A DNA stretch of 64,000 bases, taken from Actinomycetota bacterium. Lineage in GTDB: Bacteria > Actinomycetota > Actinomycetes > Actinomycetales > Dermatophilaceae. The translations under genes and the position numbers were made by a program. Within the stretch, counting starts at the first letter, position 1, and the number at the start of each line of letters is the position of its first letter. Shown here piece by piece: positions 16,371-25,826 of the stretch. Location: assembly GCA_020160805.1 (NCBI GenBank), contig JAIUPO010000004.1, positions 62,001 through 126,000 of the forward strand, read 5' to 3'. The notes under the pieces are model-generated. The model had not been told where the DNA came from. It did no database searches and saw only the letters and a list, made by a program, of their open reading frames with translations.

Positions 16371-18229
16371 TGGCCGTCGGGTATCGCTCGATCCTCCAAC
16401 TCGACGATCGTGAGGACGCGATCCGGGTTGCGAAGGAACAGTTCCGTAGCTGGCTCGTCGAGATGGTGCGTGACTCGCGTAAGAGCGTCGAGACGGCCGA
16501 CTGGGATGGCCCAGGCACCTACCGGCTCGGGCCGGACTCATTGCTGACGGTGATCGAGCAGGGCGAGGAAGGCCTCCTCCGCCTCCTGCTGGAGTACGTC
16601 GAGACCAACGAACACGGGACGTGGACGACGAGGCTGTATGCGACGTCCGCCCCAGGTTCGCGTCGGTTGAAGCAGGTGCTCTGGTTCGAGAGCGAGGGCG
16701 TGCGGCCCGATGGATCTCCGGTCCAACCCGCGACTCCGCGGGTTGTCCGCAGGACGCTACAGGCGGTCGACGCGTTCGACGGGCCGGTACCCGTGCTCAG
16801 CGAGCCGCGCACGGTACGGCTGGACGATGTCGACGAACTCATCAGCTTCATCGAAGACGAGGATCGCGACCTGTCTGTTGTTGTCGCGGCGCCGGTGCCT
16901 GGCGTCTCTACGGCGAAGTGGGCTCAGGCGATCGGATCGCTCACACGGGAAGCCGTCGGCTGCGCGTCGTTCTTCGTGCTCGAACCGGCTGCTGCCGACG
17001 CTCTGAACGCGCGGCTTGGCTCCACCCATGCTGTACCGACCGGCGCCGTCCGCACCTTCGTTCCGCGCGTCGATATGGGCGACTGGGCAGATGCTCGACG
17101 CCACCGCATCCTGACGGCGAAGACGATGAGCGAAGCGCTCAAGCCGAACCTGAAGTTCACCGAGCGACTGATTCGAGCCGTGGCTACGACGCCGCGGCTG
17201 AACCTGCTCGACGCTGACCTTCCTGCGGAACTCACCCGAACGGTCCGGGTTCTCCAGCGTGAGCGGATCAAGCCTGAGTCGATCGGGCTCGACGAACTTG
17301 CTCAGGAACCGTCGGTCGAAGTCGTCGCTGCGGATGTCGTTGAGACGCCATCCCCCGAAGACTTCACGCCCTCGTGGCTGGACAAGCTCAAACGTCTCGT
17401 GGGCCGGATCGTGGGCCGCGACACCATCGATGACGCTGCACTTCAGGCGATTGCCGACAAGTTCGACCAGCAGGAGGCCGTCGCCGTGGCGTCCGCCAAG
17501 AACGCCGAGAACCTGCAGGCCGAGCGTGAGCGGCTTGAGGACCAGGTCGGTGACTTGCGGCGCCAGCTGGAGGCCGAGCAGCTCGAACGAGCTCTTGCAG
17601 AGGACAGTCGCCGCGCGGCCGAGAAGAAGACCCGCTCCCTGGAGCGGTGGCGGGCAGAGCGTGCGGACCAGTTCACCCATGTCGACGAACCGGTCATGCC
17701 GTGGGAGACCGATCCGCTGAGCGTCGCGGAGATCGTCGAGAGGCTGACGGACGAGGCGAACTTCGGGGACATCCTGCAGTACGTGGAGCTGACTGATGTC
17801 GAAAAGGCGATCGATCGCGCGGACCAGATCGATGCTGCCGACCCGAGTGCGACATACGCGTCGTTGTTCTGGGAGTACGTGCTCGTCCTGCGTGACTACA
17901 TGATCGAGTGCGTCGAACATGGCTTCAGCGGCAATCTCCACATGTACCTCAACTCCTCGGAGGTGCGCGGGCGAAAGTGTCCGACTCAGCGCCACAAGGC
18001 CGGCGAGAGCGACACCGTGCAGAACAACGCGAGGATGCGACGCGAGCGCACCTTCCCCGTGCCCGTGGCGTTCGAGCCGTCGGGCGAGGTCTTCATGGCG
18101 ACCCACTTCGGCCCGACCCCCCGCGATCAGAACGCGCCGCGCATGTACTACGCCGCCGACGTCGCCAAGACCAAGAAGGCGTACATCGGCTACATCGGCG
18201 TGCACCTGACGAACACCCGGACGAACTGA
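16370..18229 (+). CDS. coiled-coil protein of unknown function, last gene of restriction operon
   Basis: A 619-residue protein, translation-coupled to hsdR by a TGATG overlap. I do not recognise the family. Residues 1-160 are mixed (YRSILQLDDREDAIRVAKEQ, GTYRLGPDSLL). Residues 165-250 look like an alpha/beta unit (LSVVVAAPVPG, CASFFVLEP, VRTFVPRVDM). Residues about 355-435 are a strong coiled coil (ENLQAERERLEDQVGDLRRQ). The C-terminal domain (445-619) contains FWEYVLVLRDYMIEC, LHMYLNSSEVRGRK and ends KKAYIGYIGVHLTNTRTN. There are no membrane segments or Walker motifs. Placement suggests it assists or modulates the restriction complex, like the divergent coiled-coil protein at 6880-8304. Confidence 0.75.
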   Translation: MAVGYRSILQLDDREDAIRVAKEQFRSWLVEMVRDSRKSVETADWDGPGTYRLGPDSLLTVIEQGEEGLLRLLLEYVETNEHGTWTTRLYATSAPGSRRLKQVLWFESEGVRPDGSPVQPATPRVVRRTLQAVDAFDGPVPVLSEPRTVRLDDVDELISFIEDEDRDLSVVVAAPVPGVSTAKWAQAIGSLTREAVGCASFFVLEPAAADALNARLGSTHAVPTGAVRTFVPRVDMGDWADARRHRILTAKTMSEALKPNLKFTERLIRAVATTPRLNLLDADLPAELTRTVRVLQRERIKPESIGLDELAQEPSVEVVAADVVETPSPEDFTPSWLDKLKRLVGRIVGRDTIDDAALQAIADKFDQQEAVAVASAKNAENLQAERERLEDQVGDLRRQLEAEQLERALAEDSRRAAEKKTRSLERWRAERADQFTHVDEPVMPWETDPLSVAEIVERLTDEANFGDILQYVELTDVEKAIDRADQIDAADPSATYASLFWEYVLVLRDYMIECVEHGFSGNLHMYLNSSEVRGRKCPTQRHKAGESDTVQNNARMRRERTFPVPVAFEPSGEVFMATHFGPTPRDQNAPRMYYAADVAKTKKAYIGYIGVHLTNTRTN

Positions 18230-18272
18230 GGCGATCGCGAGGGGAAGTCAGCTGGCATGGAGGATGGGCTCA

Positions 18273-18297
18273 GTCCGCAAAAAGTCCGCAAGAATTT
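18273..18297 (+). repeat. right terminal repeat, putative recombinase arm sites
   Basis: GTCCGCAAA, one base (A), then AGTCCGCAAGAATTT; 24 of 25 bases match 345-369 near the left end, in the same orientation. It ends 125 bases before the right core. The asymmetric distances (57 bases on the left, 125 on the right) resemble the unequal arms of phage attP sites. Confidence 0.6.
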
Positions 18298-18343
18298 CGG
18301 CAGCGGCCAGAATCAGCCAGCAACGACCATCGGAGCGCTCGGC

Positions 18344-18359
18344 GTGTTTGTGCAGGTCA
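18344..18359 (+). repeat. GTGTTTGTGCAGGTCA repeat near attR
   Basis: Identical to 3457-3472 inside the element, 14/16 to 3277-3292, and located 63 bases before the right core. Probably a protein binding site used at the element end; the protein is not known. Confidence 0.5.
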
Positions 18360-18422
18360 GGCTGTGGTTCCACGGCATGACCGGCATCGACCAGCAACAA
18401 CCAATTCGGCGTCGCCGACTTC

Positions 18423-18437
18423 CCCTGGTACTACTGA
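18423..18437. repeat. attR core: 15-bp direct repeat
   Basis: CCCTGGTACTACTGA, identical to 274-288. The bases before it (GTCGCCGACTTC) keep a reading frame ending in Phe-Pro-Trp-Tyr-Tyr-stop, so the attP arm itself imitates the menB C-terminus. Sequence to the right is ordinary chromosome. The interval 18230-18444 holds only these repeats and no gene. Confidence 0.85.
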
Positions 18438-18444
18438 GGCCAGC

Positions 18445-18816
18445 TCAGGAGTGGACGACGTAATGCAGGATCACGTCGTGGGTGTGCTTGGCCTTCTCGG
18501 AGCCGCGCAGGAGCACCTCGTAGGTGCCATGTGAGGTGTGGATCGCGACCGTCGTCTCCTCGGTGAAGCGACCGAAGACGGAGGCATTTGAGGCATAGGA
18601 CACGGCGACAATCTTCGAGTAGGGAATCGAAGTCACCGCCACCCGACCGCCGGCAAAACTGTTGTCCTGCAAGATGACTCGACGGTCCGTCAGGCCGATG
18701 AAGCCAGTGCCAACATCTTTGCCGTCATAGACCGCGAAGACGGTCTCGTCCGGCAGCAACGAGTTCTGGACCACCTGGAGTTGGTCCTTCTTGTCGTAGT
18801 AGATCTCCTCGGCCAC
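18445..18816 (-). CDS. bacterial PH-domain protein
   Basis: A 123-residue cytoplasmic protein. The start is taken at the GTG at 18816 because GAGGAGG lies eight bases upstream; the longer frame to 18894 has no such site. Almost the whole length is a YokE-like PH fold: LLPDETVFAVYDGKD, then the hallmark GFIGLTDRRVILQD (about 38-51), and further strands ending TYEVLLRGSEKAKHTHDVIL. Such domains have unknown, probably protein-binding, roles. It is the first native gene right of the element and was probably next to menB before insertion. Confidence 0.75.
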   Translation of the reverse strand: MAEEIYYDKKDQLQVVQNSLLPDETVFAVYDGKDVGTGFIGLTDRRVILQDNSFAGGRVAVTSIPYSKIVAVSYASNASVFGRFTEETTVAIHTSHGTYEVLLRGSEKAKHTHDVILHYVVHS

Positions 18817-18912
18817 CGAGCCGACCTCCTCGTATGTCGTCCGCCCGCCCCGGGGCACGAAGCCCGGGAGCGCTGTCGGCGCCCAGCCTGCCATGCGGCA
18901 TACGGTGGGGCC

Positions 18913-19449
18913 ATGGGCAAGATCGAGATCGTCGAAGGCGACATCACCCGGGAGAAGGTCGATGTCATCGTCAATGCCGCCAACTCATCGCTGCTCGGCG
19001 GGGGCGGCGTGGATGGCGCGATCCACCGCGCGGCCGGGCCGGAACTGCTCGCGGAGTGCCGAGACCTGCGGTCCTCGACATTGCCGGACGGGCTGCCGCC
19101 GGGCGACGCCATCGCCACCGGCGCCTATGGGATCAAGAAGGTGAAGTGGATCGTCCATACGGTTGGCCCGAATCGCCATGCGGGACAGACGGATCCGCAG
19201 GATCTTGCCCGCTGTTTCAGCAATAGTCTGCACCTGGCCCGCAGCCTATCAGCCCGCAGCATCGCGATCCCCGCCATCGGCGCTGGGGTCTATGGCTGGG
19301 ACCACGAAACCGTCGCCGACCTGGCGATCCGGGCGGCGCTGGCCGAGCAACGCGAACGCGGCGGGATCGACCGGATCCGTTTTGTGCTCTTCAGCAAGGA
19401 CGCGGCCGCGATCTGGTCGAAAACCAAGCTCACCCACCTGGGTCGCTGA
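18913..19449 (+). CDS. macrodomain protein, O-acetyl-ADP-ribose deacetylase type
   Basis: A 178-residue single macrodomain. It shows the ligand loops NAANSSLLGGGGVDGAIHRA (21-40) and PAIGAGVYGW (120-129), as in YmdB-type enzymes that hydrolyse O-acetyl-ADP-ribose or remove ADP-ribose from proteins. The start ATG is preceded by TACGGT at 18901-18906 with six bases between, a leaderless arrangement. It is divergent from the PH-domain gene and convergent with the NlpC/P60 gene, with a terminator between. Confidence 0.92.
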   Translation: MGKIEIVEGDITREKVDVIVNAANSSLLGGGGVDGAIHRAAGPELLAECRDLRSSTLPDGLPPGDAIATGAYGIKKVKWIVHTVGPNRHAGQTDPQDLARCFSNSLHLARSLSARSIAIPAIGAGVYGWDHETVADLAIRAALAEQRERGGIDRIRFVLFSKDAAAIWSKTKLTHLGR

Positions 19450-19476
19450 CCGATCAGGCCCCACCGGGCGCATAGC

Positions 19477-19512
19477 AAACGCCGGACCACCCCGAGGGCT
19501 GGTCCGGCGTTT
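19477..19512. terminator. bidirectional hairpin terminator
   Basis: AAACGCCGGACCA and TGGTCCGGCGTTT form a perfect 13-bp stem with a 10-base loop between the convergent macrodomain and NlpC/P60 genes. The A-rich and T-rich ends fit termination in both directions. Confidence 0.8.
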
Positions 19513-19528
19513 CGCGTATGCGGAGGGG

Positions 19529-20269
19529 TCAGGGGCGCCCGTAGGTGACGCTCGAGGACCAGATCGCCCGCAGGCCGGAGGACAGGCCGGTGCGGGGGCT
19601 GTCATACATCATGCCGTTGCCGGCATAGATGCCCATGTGGTAGGCGGGGTAGCCGAAGAAGACCAGGTCACCGGGCTGCGGGTTGCTGACCCGGGTGGCA
19701 GCAGCCTGCTGGGCGGCCGCCGTGCGGGGCAGCGAGATGCCGACCTTGGCGAAGATGTACATCGTGAAACCCGAGCAGTCGAAGCCGGCCGGGGTCGAGC
19801 CGCCATAGACATACGGGATGCCGGACAGCGACGCGGCGATGGACAGGACGCCGCCGTGCGCGGGAACCGACGGCTGCGGGGTGGGCGCCGGCGCGGGGGT
19901 GGTGGCCGCCGGAACGGAGGCACGCGTGGTGGACCGGCTAGCCGGTGCCTGCGCGGTCCGCGAGGCAACCAGGTGTGCGGCGGTGGTCGCGACGACAACC
20001 GGCTTGGGCTTGGGCTTGGGCTTGGCAACCGCCTTAACGCCGATGACGCCATAGGACGCCTTGACGGGCCCGACGGCAGCCGGGGCGGTCAAGGTGGGCG
20101 CCGTCGCCGTCTTGGCGGCGGGTACGGTCACGACCGGCGCGATGGGAGCGGCCTGGGCGGACGGGAGACCGAAAGCGGTGACGATGCCGCCGGCGGCAGC
20201 CAGCACAGCGCCGGTGCGCACAAGAGATTCGGGGCGGCGGGCAGCGGCGCGCGAAAACGACAAAGACAC
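19529..20269 (-). CDS. secreted NlpC/P60 peptidoglycan endopeptidase
   Basis: A 246-residue protein with a GTG start; GAGAGG lies seven bases upstream. The signal peptide covers residues 1 to about 40 (VLAAAGGIVTAFG..., cut near AQA-AP). A low-complexity Ala/Pro/Thr linker with KPKPKPKP runs to about 135. The C-terminal C40 peptidase has the catalytic Cys near 164 (GFDCSGF) and His near 211 (AYHMGIY). It should cut cell-wall stem peptides outside the membrane. A cyclic di-AMP riboswitch occupies the leader, linking this hydrolase to osmotic and wall homeostasis. Confidence 0.94.
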   Translation of the reverse strand: MSLSFSRAAARRPESLVRTGAVLAAAGGIVTAFGLPSAQAAPIAPVVTVPAAKTATAPTLTAPAAVGPVKASYGVIGVKAVAKPKPKPKPVVVATTAAHLVASRTAQAPASRSTTRASVPAATTPAPAPTPQPSVPAHGGVLSIAASLSGIPYVYGGSTPAGFDCSGFTMYIFAKVGISLPRTAAAQQAAATRVSNPQPGDLVFFGYPAYHMGIYAGNGMMYDSPRTGLSSGLRAIWSSSVTYGRP

Positions 20270-20284
20270 GAAGTGACCTCTCGA

Positions 20285-20419
20285 CGCCTACGAGGTGAGC
20301 TGTCGGGTTCGGGCGAGAGTCTGCTGCCCGGCCGTCGCTCCTAGGCTCCGGCTTCACCCCAAGGACGCGGCGCCAAGGTCGCGCCCACAAGTGGGTCCCC
20401 CGCTCCTACCAAGCGGTGT
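20285..20419 (-). promoter_or_regulatory. ydaO/yuaA cyclic di-AMP riboswitch
   Basis: Read on the minus strand, the leader contains the conserved ydaO blocks in order: ACCGCTTGG, GGGGGACCCAC, GGGGTGAAGCCGG, CGCCCGAACCCGACAGCT, then CACCTCGTAGGCG just before the NlpC/P60 ribosome site. The class binds c-di-AMP and, in actinobacteria, typically precedes cell-wall hydrolase genes and lowers their expression when ligand is high. The boundaries are approximate. The rest of the gene-free stretch 20270-20587 holds the presumed promoter upstream of this element and the end of ideR. Confidence 0.88.
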
Positions 20420-20587
20420 GCGAGTGGTCCGGCGTCGCCCGGGGGTAGGACTCGGCGACCCAGGCTGCCGGTGCCCACGTAAGGCGTGGACACCCGCACG
20501 ACGGTAGCGAAGTTCCCCGAAAATGTCACATTCGGGTCACGGCGTGGGGACGAATGGGCGACATTGCCCTGCCCACCAGGGGAATCG

Positions 20588-21298
20588 TCAGGTCGCAGCA
20601 CCTGCGGCGACGAAGACGTGATCGGCGATCTCGGGCGGCAAGGACACGCCATCGGTCAGCGGGCGTCCGGCCCCGACCGCGATCACCCGGCCGTCAGCGC
20701 GGTGGACATCGGCCTTGCGACCCGGCACCACACCGCTCTCGGTGAGCAACTGAAGGGCCTCGTGATCGACCTGAACCGGTTCACCGATGCGACGCACCAC
20801 CACCCGGCGCGGATCGTCGCTGGCGATATCGGACAGGGTCACCAGGCCGGCGCGGAAACTCTCGGACGTGGCACCCTCGCCGAGAAGTTCGTCGAGACCC
20901 GGAATGGGATTGCCATAGGGCGAGGTGTAATCACCGCCGAGCATGTCCAGGATGCGCCGCTCGACGCGCTCAGACATCACATGCTCCCAGCGGCAGGCCT
21001 CGTCGTGGACGTACTCCCACTCCAGGCCGATCACGTCGACGAGCAAGCGCTCCGCCAACCGGTGCTTGCGCATGACACGGGTCGCGAGGACGCGCCCGTG
21101 GTCGGTGAACTCCAGATGCCGGTCCCCGGCCAAGGACACCAGACCGTCGCGCTCCATCCGAGCGACCGTCTGCGAAACGGTCGGCCCGGAATGCCCCAGA
21201 CGCTCGGCGATGCGGGCACGCAGCGGCGTGATGCCCTCTTCGTCGAGTTCAAAAATCGTCTTGAGGTACATCTCCGTGGTGTCGATCAGGTCACTCAC
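20588..21298 (-). CDS. ideR: iron-dependent repressor, DtxR/IdeR family
   Basis: A 236-residue regulator. It comprises an N-terminal winged HTH (1-73), a dimerisation/metal domain (74-140) and a C-terminal FeoA/SH3-like domain. Every metal ligand of IdeR/DtxR is present at its canonical position: M10, C102, E105 and H106 (primary site), H79, E83 and H98 (ancillary site). With Fe(II) bound it represses iron uptake genes. Its start overlaps the stop of an upstream MFS transporter by four bases, so both are translated from one message. Confidence 0.95.
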   Translation of the reverse strand: MSDLIDTTEMYLKTIFELDEEGITPLRARIAERLGHSGPTVSQTVARMERDGLVSLAGDRHLEFTDHGRVLATRVMRKHRLAERLLVDVIGLEWEYVHDEACRWEHVMSERVERRILDMLGGDYTSPYGNPIPGLDELLGEGATSESFRAGLVTLSDIASDDPRRVVVRRIGEPVQVDHEALQLLTESGVVPGRKADVHRADGRVIAVGAGRPLTDGVSLPPEIADHVFVAAGAAT

Positions 21299-22533
21299 CC
21301 GGGCATCCTCTCATTGACCCGGCGCGAGCGGTCCAAGGCGGCGACCCACCAACCGATCCAGCCGGACGCCACCATGCCGGCAGCCCCGACCACGACAATT
21401 GCCGGTGCGAGCCCGACGATCGCGATGAGACCGCTGGCCGTCAACGGGCCACCAGACATCCCGATATCGCCGAACAGGCGCCACCCGCCGAGGTACTTGG
21501 CGCGATGGATCCTGGGGGCCGTGTCCGCACCGAGCGTCATGACGATGCCGGATCCGAGTCCGTTACCGACCGCCATGAGCACGGTGACCGCCAGCACCTG
21601 CCCGAAATCGTGCGTCAGCGGCAGCAGCACCAGGCCGAGCCCGAGCAGGACGGCGGTGGGGACCGCCACCCACGCCCGGCCGAGGCGGTCCATGACCGCG
21701 CCGGCCGGATAGAACAGGCCGATCTCGACGAGCGAACTCACGGCGAAGATCAGCGAGATCTGGGCCGCGCTGAGCCCGACATGGTCGCCCCACAGCGGCA
21801 CGATGCTCATCCGCAGGGCGCGCAGCCCGTTGATTGCGGTGACCCCGAGTCCGAGGGTGGCGAGCGTATGCCGATGCCCCCACAGCACCGCGCGCACGCT
21901 GGCCGGGTCGGCCAGCGCCGCTCGGCGCTCGTCCACGCCGAGGTCCTCGACTTGAAGCACCAGTCCCAACGCCAAGATGGACATCACCGCACTGAAGACG
22001 AAAGCCACCCGCGGGCCGAAGGTAGAGATCAGCGGCACCGCGAGCAGTGGCCCCAAAAACATCCCGACCCGGTGACTGCCACCGAGGCCCGACAAGGCCC
22101 GAGCACGCAGGTGAGATGGGACGGCGTCGATCATGAAGCCCTGCCGGGCCAACAAGAAGACGCTCCACGTCATACCCGTGATGAGGGTCGCCGCAGCCAA
22201 CAAGATCAGGTGCGGCGACCACGCACCGAGCAGAGCGACCGCTGCGCCAACTGCGGACGCGGCAACCATGGCCCGGCGCTCGCCGACTCGGCTGATCAGC
22301 GCCCCCGCGGGCAGCGAGGTCGTCACCTGCCCGACACCCAGCAGAGCGCCGACGAGCGCCGCCTGACCGACGCTCGCGCCGAGTTCGCGGGCGAGCAAGG
22401 GCACGATGGGGATCGCCGCGCCATACCCCATCGCCTCCAGGACCGTCGGTCCATAGGCGCTGATCGCGACGGACCGCAGGCGAAACTCCCCCGCCGTCGT
22501 ATGCGGACCGCCCACCCCCGCGGGCCCGCTCAC
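21295..22533 (-). CDS. major facilitator superfamily transporter
   Basis: A 412-residue membrane protein with about 12 hydrophobic segments and MFS signatures: GALISRVGERRAM between TM2 and TM3, and AGAVMDRLGRAWVAVPTAVL in the second half. It is the first gene of a two-gene unit with ideR (four-base overlap). The cargo is unknown; pairing with an iron regulator makes siderophore or metal-chelate export conceivable, but the family also includes drug exporters. The start is the first ATG; the nearby ATG in LEAMGYGAA is too far into TM1 to be preferred. Confidence 0.88.
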   Translation of the reverse strand: MSGPAGVGGPHTTAGEFRLRSVAISAYGPTVLEAMGYGAAIPIVPLLARELGASVGQAALVGALLGVGQVTTSLPAGALISRVGERRAMVAASAVGAAVALLGAWSPHLILLAAATLITGMTWSVFLLARQGFMIDAVPSHLRARALSGLGGSHRVGMFLGPLLAVPLISTFGPRVAFVFSAVMSILALGLVLQVEDLGVDERRAALADPASVRAVLWGHRHTLATLGLGVTAINGLRALRMSIVPLWGDHVGLSAAQISLIFAVSSLVEIGLFYPAGAVMDRLGRAWVAVPTAVLLGLGLVLLPLTHDFGQVLAVTVLMAVGNGLGSGIVMTLGADTAPRIHRAKYLGGWRLFGDIGMSGGPLTASGLIAIVGLAPAIVVVGAAGMVASGWIGWWVAALDRSRRVNERMPG

Positions 22534-22567
22534 CTCAGCCCCCGCTTGGGCACCGGCGGGCCGCCCG

Positions 22568-23254
22568 TCACGGTTGCCGGCGGCTCACCGACCACGCCTG
22601 CTCATCGTCCAGGGTGCCCGGCGCGATCTTGGAGAAGACCAGCCGGTCGTGCAGCCGCGAGCGCCGGCCGCCCCAGAACTCGACCTCGTGCGGCACGATG
22701 CGCCAGCCACCCCAGCCCGGCGGGCGGGGCACGTCCGCAGGAGAACCGGTGTCGGGATAGCGGGCGGCGAACTCGGCATACCTCGCCTCCAAGTCGGCCC
22801 GCGAACCGATCGGCGCGGACTGATCGGAGGTCCAGGCCGAGATGCGCGACCCCCACGGCCGGCTCGCGAAGTAGGCGGACACCTGCTCATCCGCCAGACG
22901 CTCAGCCCGCCCGCGCACCCGGATCGCCCGGAACATCGAGGGCCAGGTGAGCGAGGCAGCGACCGACGGATTACTGACCAACTGCCGGCTCTTGGTCGAC
23001 GACAAGGAGGTGACAAAGCCCAGACCCTCCGGTTCGAAGAAGCGCATGAGCACGGTGCGGACATCCGGAACGCCCAACTCATCGACCGTGGCGAGCGACA
23101 AGGCTGTCGGCTCGGGCACGTCGGCTCCCGTGCTCGCCCGCTCGACGGCCTCGCGAATCCATCGGTCGGCCTGCCGGAAGGGCGTGGCGGCTAGGTCACG
23201 CTCATCGAGGCCATCGCCGGAATAGTCAGTGCGCGGGGCGAGCGACTCGGTCAT
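22568..23254 (-). CDS. pdxH: pyridoxamine 5'-phosphate oxidase
   Basis: A 228-residue FMN enzyme making pyridoxal 5'-phosphate from PNP or PMP. Family motifs are complete: RTVLMRFFEPEGLGFVTS, SSTKSRQL for FMN and phosphate binding, the segment WGSRISAWTSDQS, and the C-terminal signature PHEVEFWGGRRSRLHDR. TAGCCT lies six bases before ATG, so the mRNA is probably leaderless. It is divergent from citA; two genes further on is serC, which needs PLP, a clustering also familiar from streptomycetes. Confidence 0.95.
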   Translation of the reverse strand: MTESLAPRTDYSGDGLDERDLAATPFRQADRWIREAVERASTGADVPEPTALSLATVDELGVPDVRTVLMRFFEPEGLGFVTSLSSTKSRQLVSNPSVAASLTWPSMFRAIRVRGRAERLADEQVSAYFASRPWGSRISAWTSDQSAPIGSRADLEARYAEFAARYPDTGSPADVPRPPGWGGWRIVPHEVEFWGGRRSRLHDRLVFSKIAPGTLDDEQAWSVSRRQP

Positions 23255-23434
23255 ACCGGCAGGCTATGTCTTCGCTCCGACAAGCCCACGCGACGGACCA
23301 CCGTCCGAGCCAGGCGCCAACCTGATTTAGGCTGTGACCCGAATGTCGGCAGTGGGGCCCACACACGGGCACCCCCGACGACAGCGATCCGTGACAGTGT
23401 CCACCGACACCACCGGCAGGAATGGGGCAACTCC

Positions 23435-24538
23435 ATGAGTGACAGCGACGTCAAGCACGGCCTGGAAGGCGTTATCGCGTTCGAATCGCAGATCGCCGAG
23501 CCGGACAAGGAAGGCGGCGCGCTGCGATATCGCGGCGTCGACATCAAGGAACTCGTCGGTCGTGTCAGCTTCGGCCAGGTGTGGGGACTGCTGGTCGACA
23601 ATGAGATGGACCCGGGCCTGCCGCCCGCCGAGCCCTTCCCGCTGCCGGTGCACACCGGAGACATCCGCGTCGACGCCCAGTCCGCGCTCGCCCAGCTCGC
23701 CCCCGTGTGGGGATTCCGGCCGCTGCTGGACATCGATGCGGCCGAGGCCCGTGACAATCTCGCCCGCGCCTCCGTTATGACGCTCTCGTTCATCGCCCAG
23801 TCCGCGCACGGCCAGGGGTCCCCGATGGTTCCGCAGCGCCGCGTCGATGAGGGCAAAACGATCGTCGAGCGCTTCATGATCCGCTGGCGCGGCGAGCCCG
23901 ACCCCAAGCACGTCGAAGCGATCGACGCCTACTTCATTTCGGCCGCCGAGCACGGCATGAACGCCTCCACCTTCACCGCTCGCGTCATCGCCTCCACCGG
24001 CGCCGATGTCGCGGCCTGCCTCTCGGGGGCCATCGGCGCTCTCTCGGGTCCCCTTCACGGTGGCGCACCCAGCCGCGCCCAGCACATGATCGAGGGCGTC
24101 GAGCGCACCGGCAATGCCGAGCAGTATGTCGCCGACGTCCTGAACCGTGGCGAGCGACTGATGGGCTTCGGGCACCGCGTTTATCGCGCCTACGACCCGC
24201 GCGCCGCTGTCCTGCGCGACACCTGCAAGCGCCTCGGCGCCCCGCGCTACGAAGTCGCGGCCGCCCTCGAGAAGGCCGCCATCGCCGCGCTCGCCGAGCG
24301 CTACCCGGAGCGCAAGATGGAGACCAATGTCGACTACTGGGCGGCCGTGCTGCTCGACTTCGCCGAGGTCCCCGGCGAAATGATGACTCCGCTCTTCGTC
24401 TCCGCCCGCACCGCCGGCTGGGCCGCGCACATCCTGGAGCAGAAGAAGACCGGCCGCCTGATCCGCCCGAGCTCGAAGTATGTCGGCCCCGGCCCCCGCC
24501 CGCTCGAGGACGTCAAGGGTTTCCGCCCGCTCGTCTGA
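23435..24538 (+). CDS. citA: citrate synthase (actinobacterial citrate synthase 2 type)
   Basis: A 367-residue citrate synthase condensing acetyl-CoA and oxaloacetate. Catalytic residues are visible: H208 (GPLHGGAPS), H247 (GFGHRVY) and D300 (NVDYWAA), with H173 in AEHGMNAS. The length and the N-terminus (GLEGVIAFESQIAEPD) match the shorter actinobacterial second citrate synthase and not GltA. It is divergent from pdxH and followed by a strong hairpin and serC. It could equally be a 2-methylcitrate synthase-like enzyme in substrate range; no prp genes lie nearby. Confidence 0.93.
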   Translation: MSDSDVKHGLEGVIAFESQIAEPDKEGGALRYRGVDIKELVGRVSFGQVWGLLVDNEMDPGLPPAEPFPLPVHTGDIRVDAQSALAQLAPVWGFRPLLDIDAAEARDNLARASVMTLSFIAQSAHGQGSPMVPQRRVDEGKTIVERFMIRWRGEPDPKHVEAIDAYFISAAEHGMNASTFTARVIASTGADVAACLSGAIGALSGPLHGGAPSRAQHMIEGVERTGNAEQYVADVLNRGERLMGFGHRVYRAYDPRAAVLRDTCKRLGAPRYEVAAALEKAAIAALAERYPERKMETNVDYWAAVLLDFAEVPGEMMTPLFVSARTAGWAAHILEQKKTGRLIRPSSKYVGPGPRPLEDVKGFRPLV

Positions 24539-25756
<1,218 letters not shown>

Positions 25757-25826
25757 GTTGATTCGGCTCGGGCCCTCGGGGCCGGAGCCACAGCGAGAGC
25801 ACGAGCCCGGCGGCGAGCGTCAGTCC

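Larger units (their letters stand above)
289..18437. mobile_element. integrative (mobilizable) element inserted at the menB 3' end
   Basis: The element is bounded by the 15-bp repeat at 274-288 and 18423-18437. It holds a tyrosine recombinase and AlpA-like excisionase, a MobF relaxase, a small RHH protein with an unknown neighbour, and a type I restriction cassette. Near both ends lies a 24/25-matching repeat (345-369 and 18273-18297), and a 16-mer at 18344-18359 recurs inside at 3457-3472. The heptamer GTATGCC/GGCATAC, frequent in the rest of the window, was not found within it, in keeping with foreign origin. There are no mating-pore, coupling-protein or replication genes, so it is best described as an integrative mobilizable element and not as a self-transmissible ICE. 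Confidence 0.85.

Noticed and set aside
289-18437. Prophage
   Set aside because: Integrase and excisionase are present, but there are no capsid, tail, lysis or replication genes; a relaxase points to a mobilizable element.
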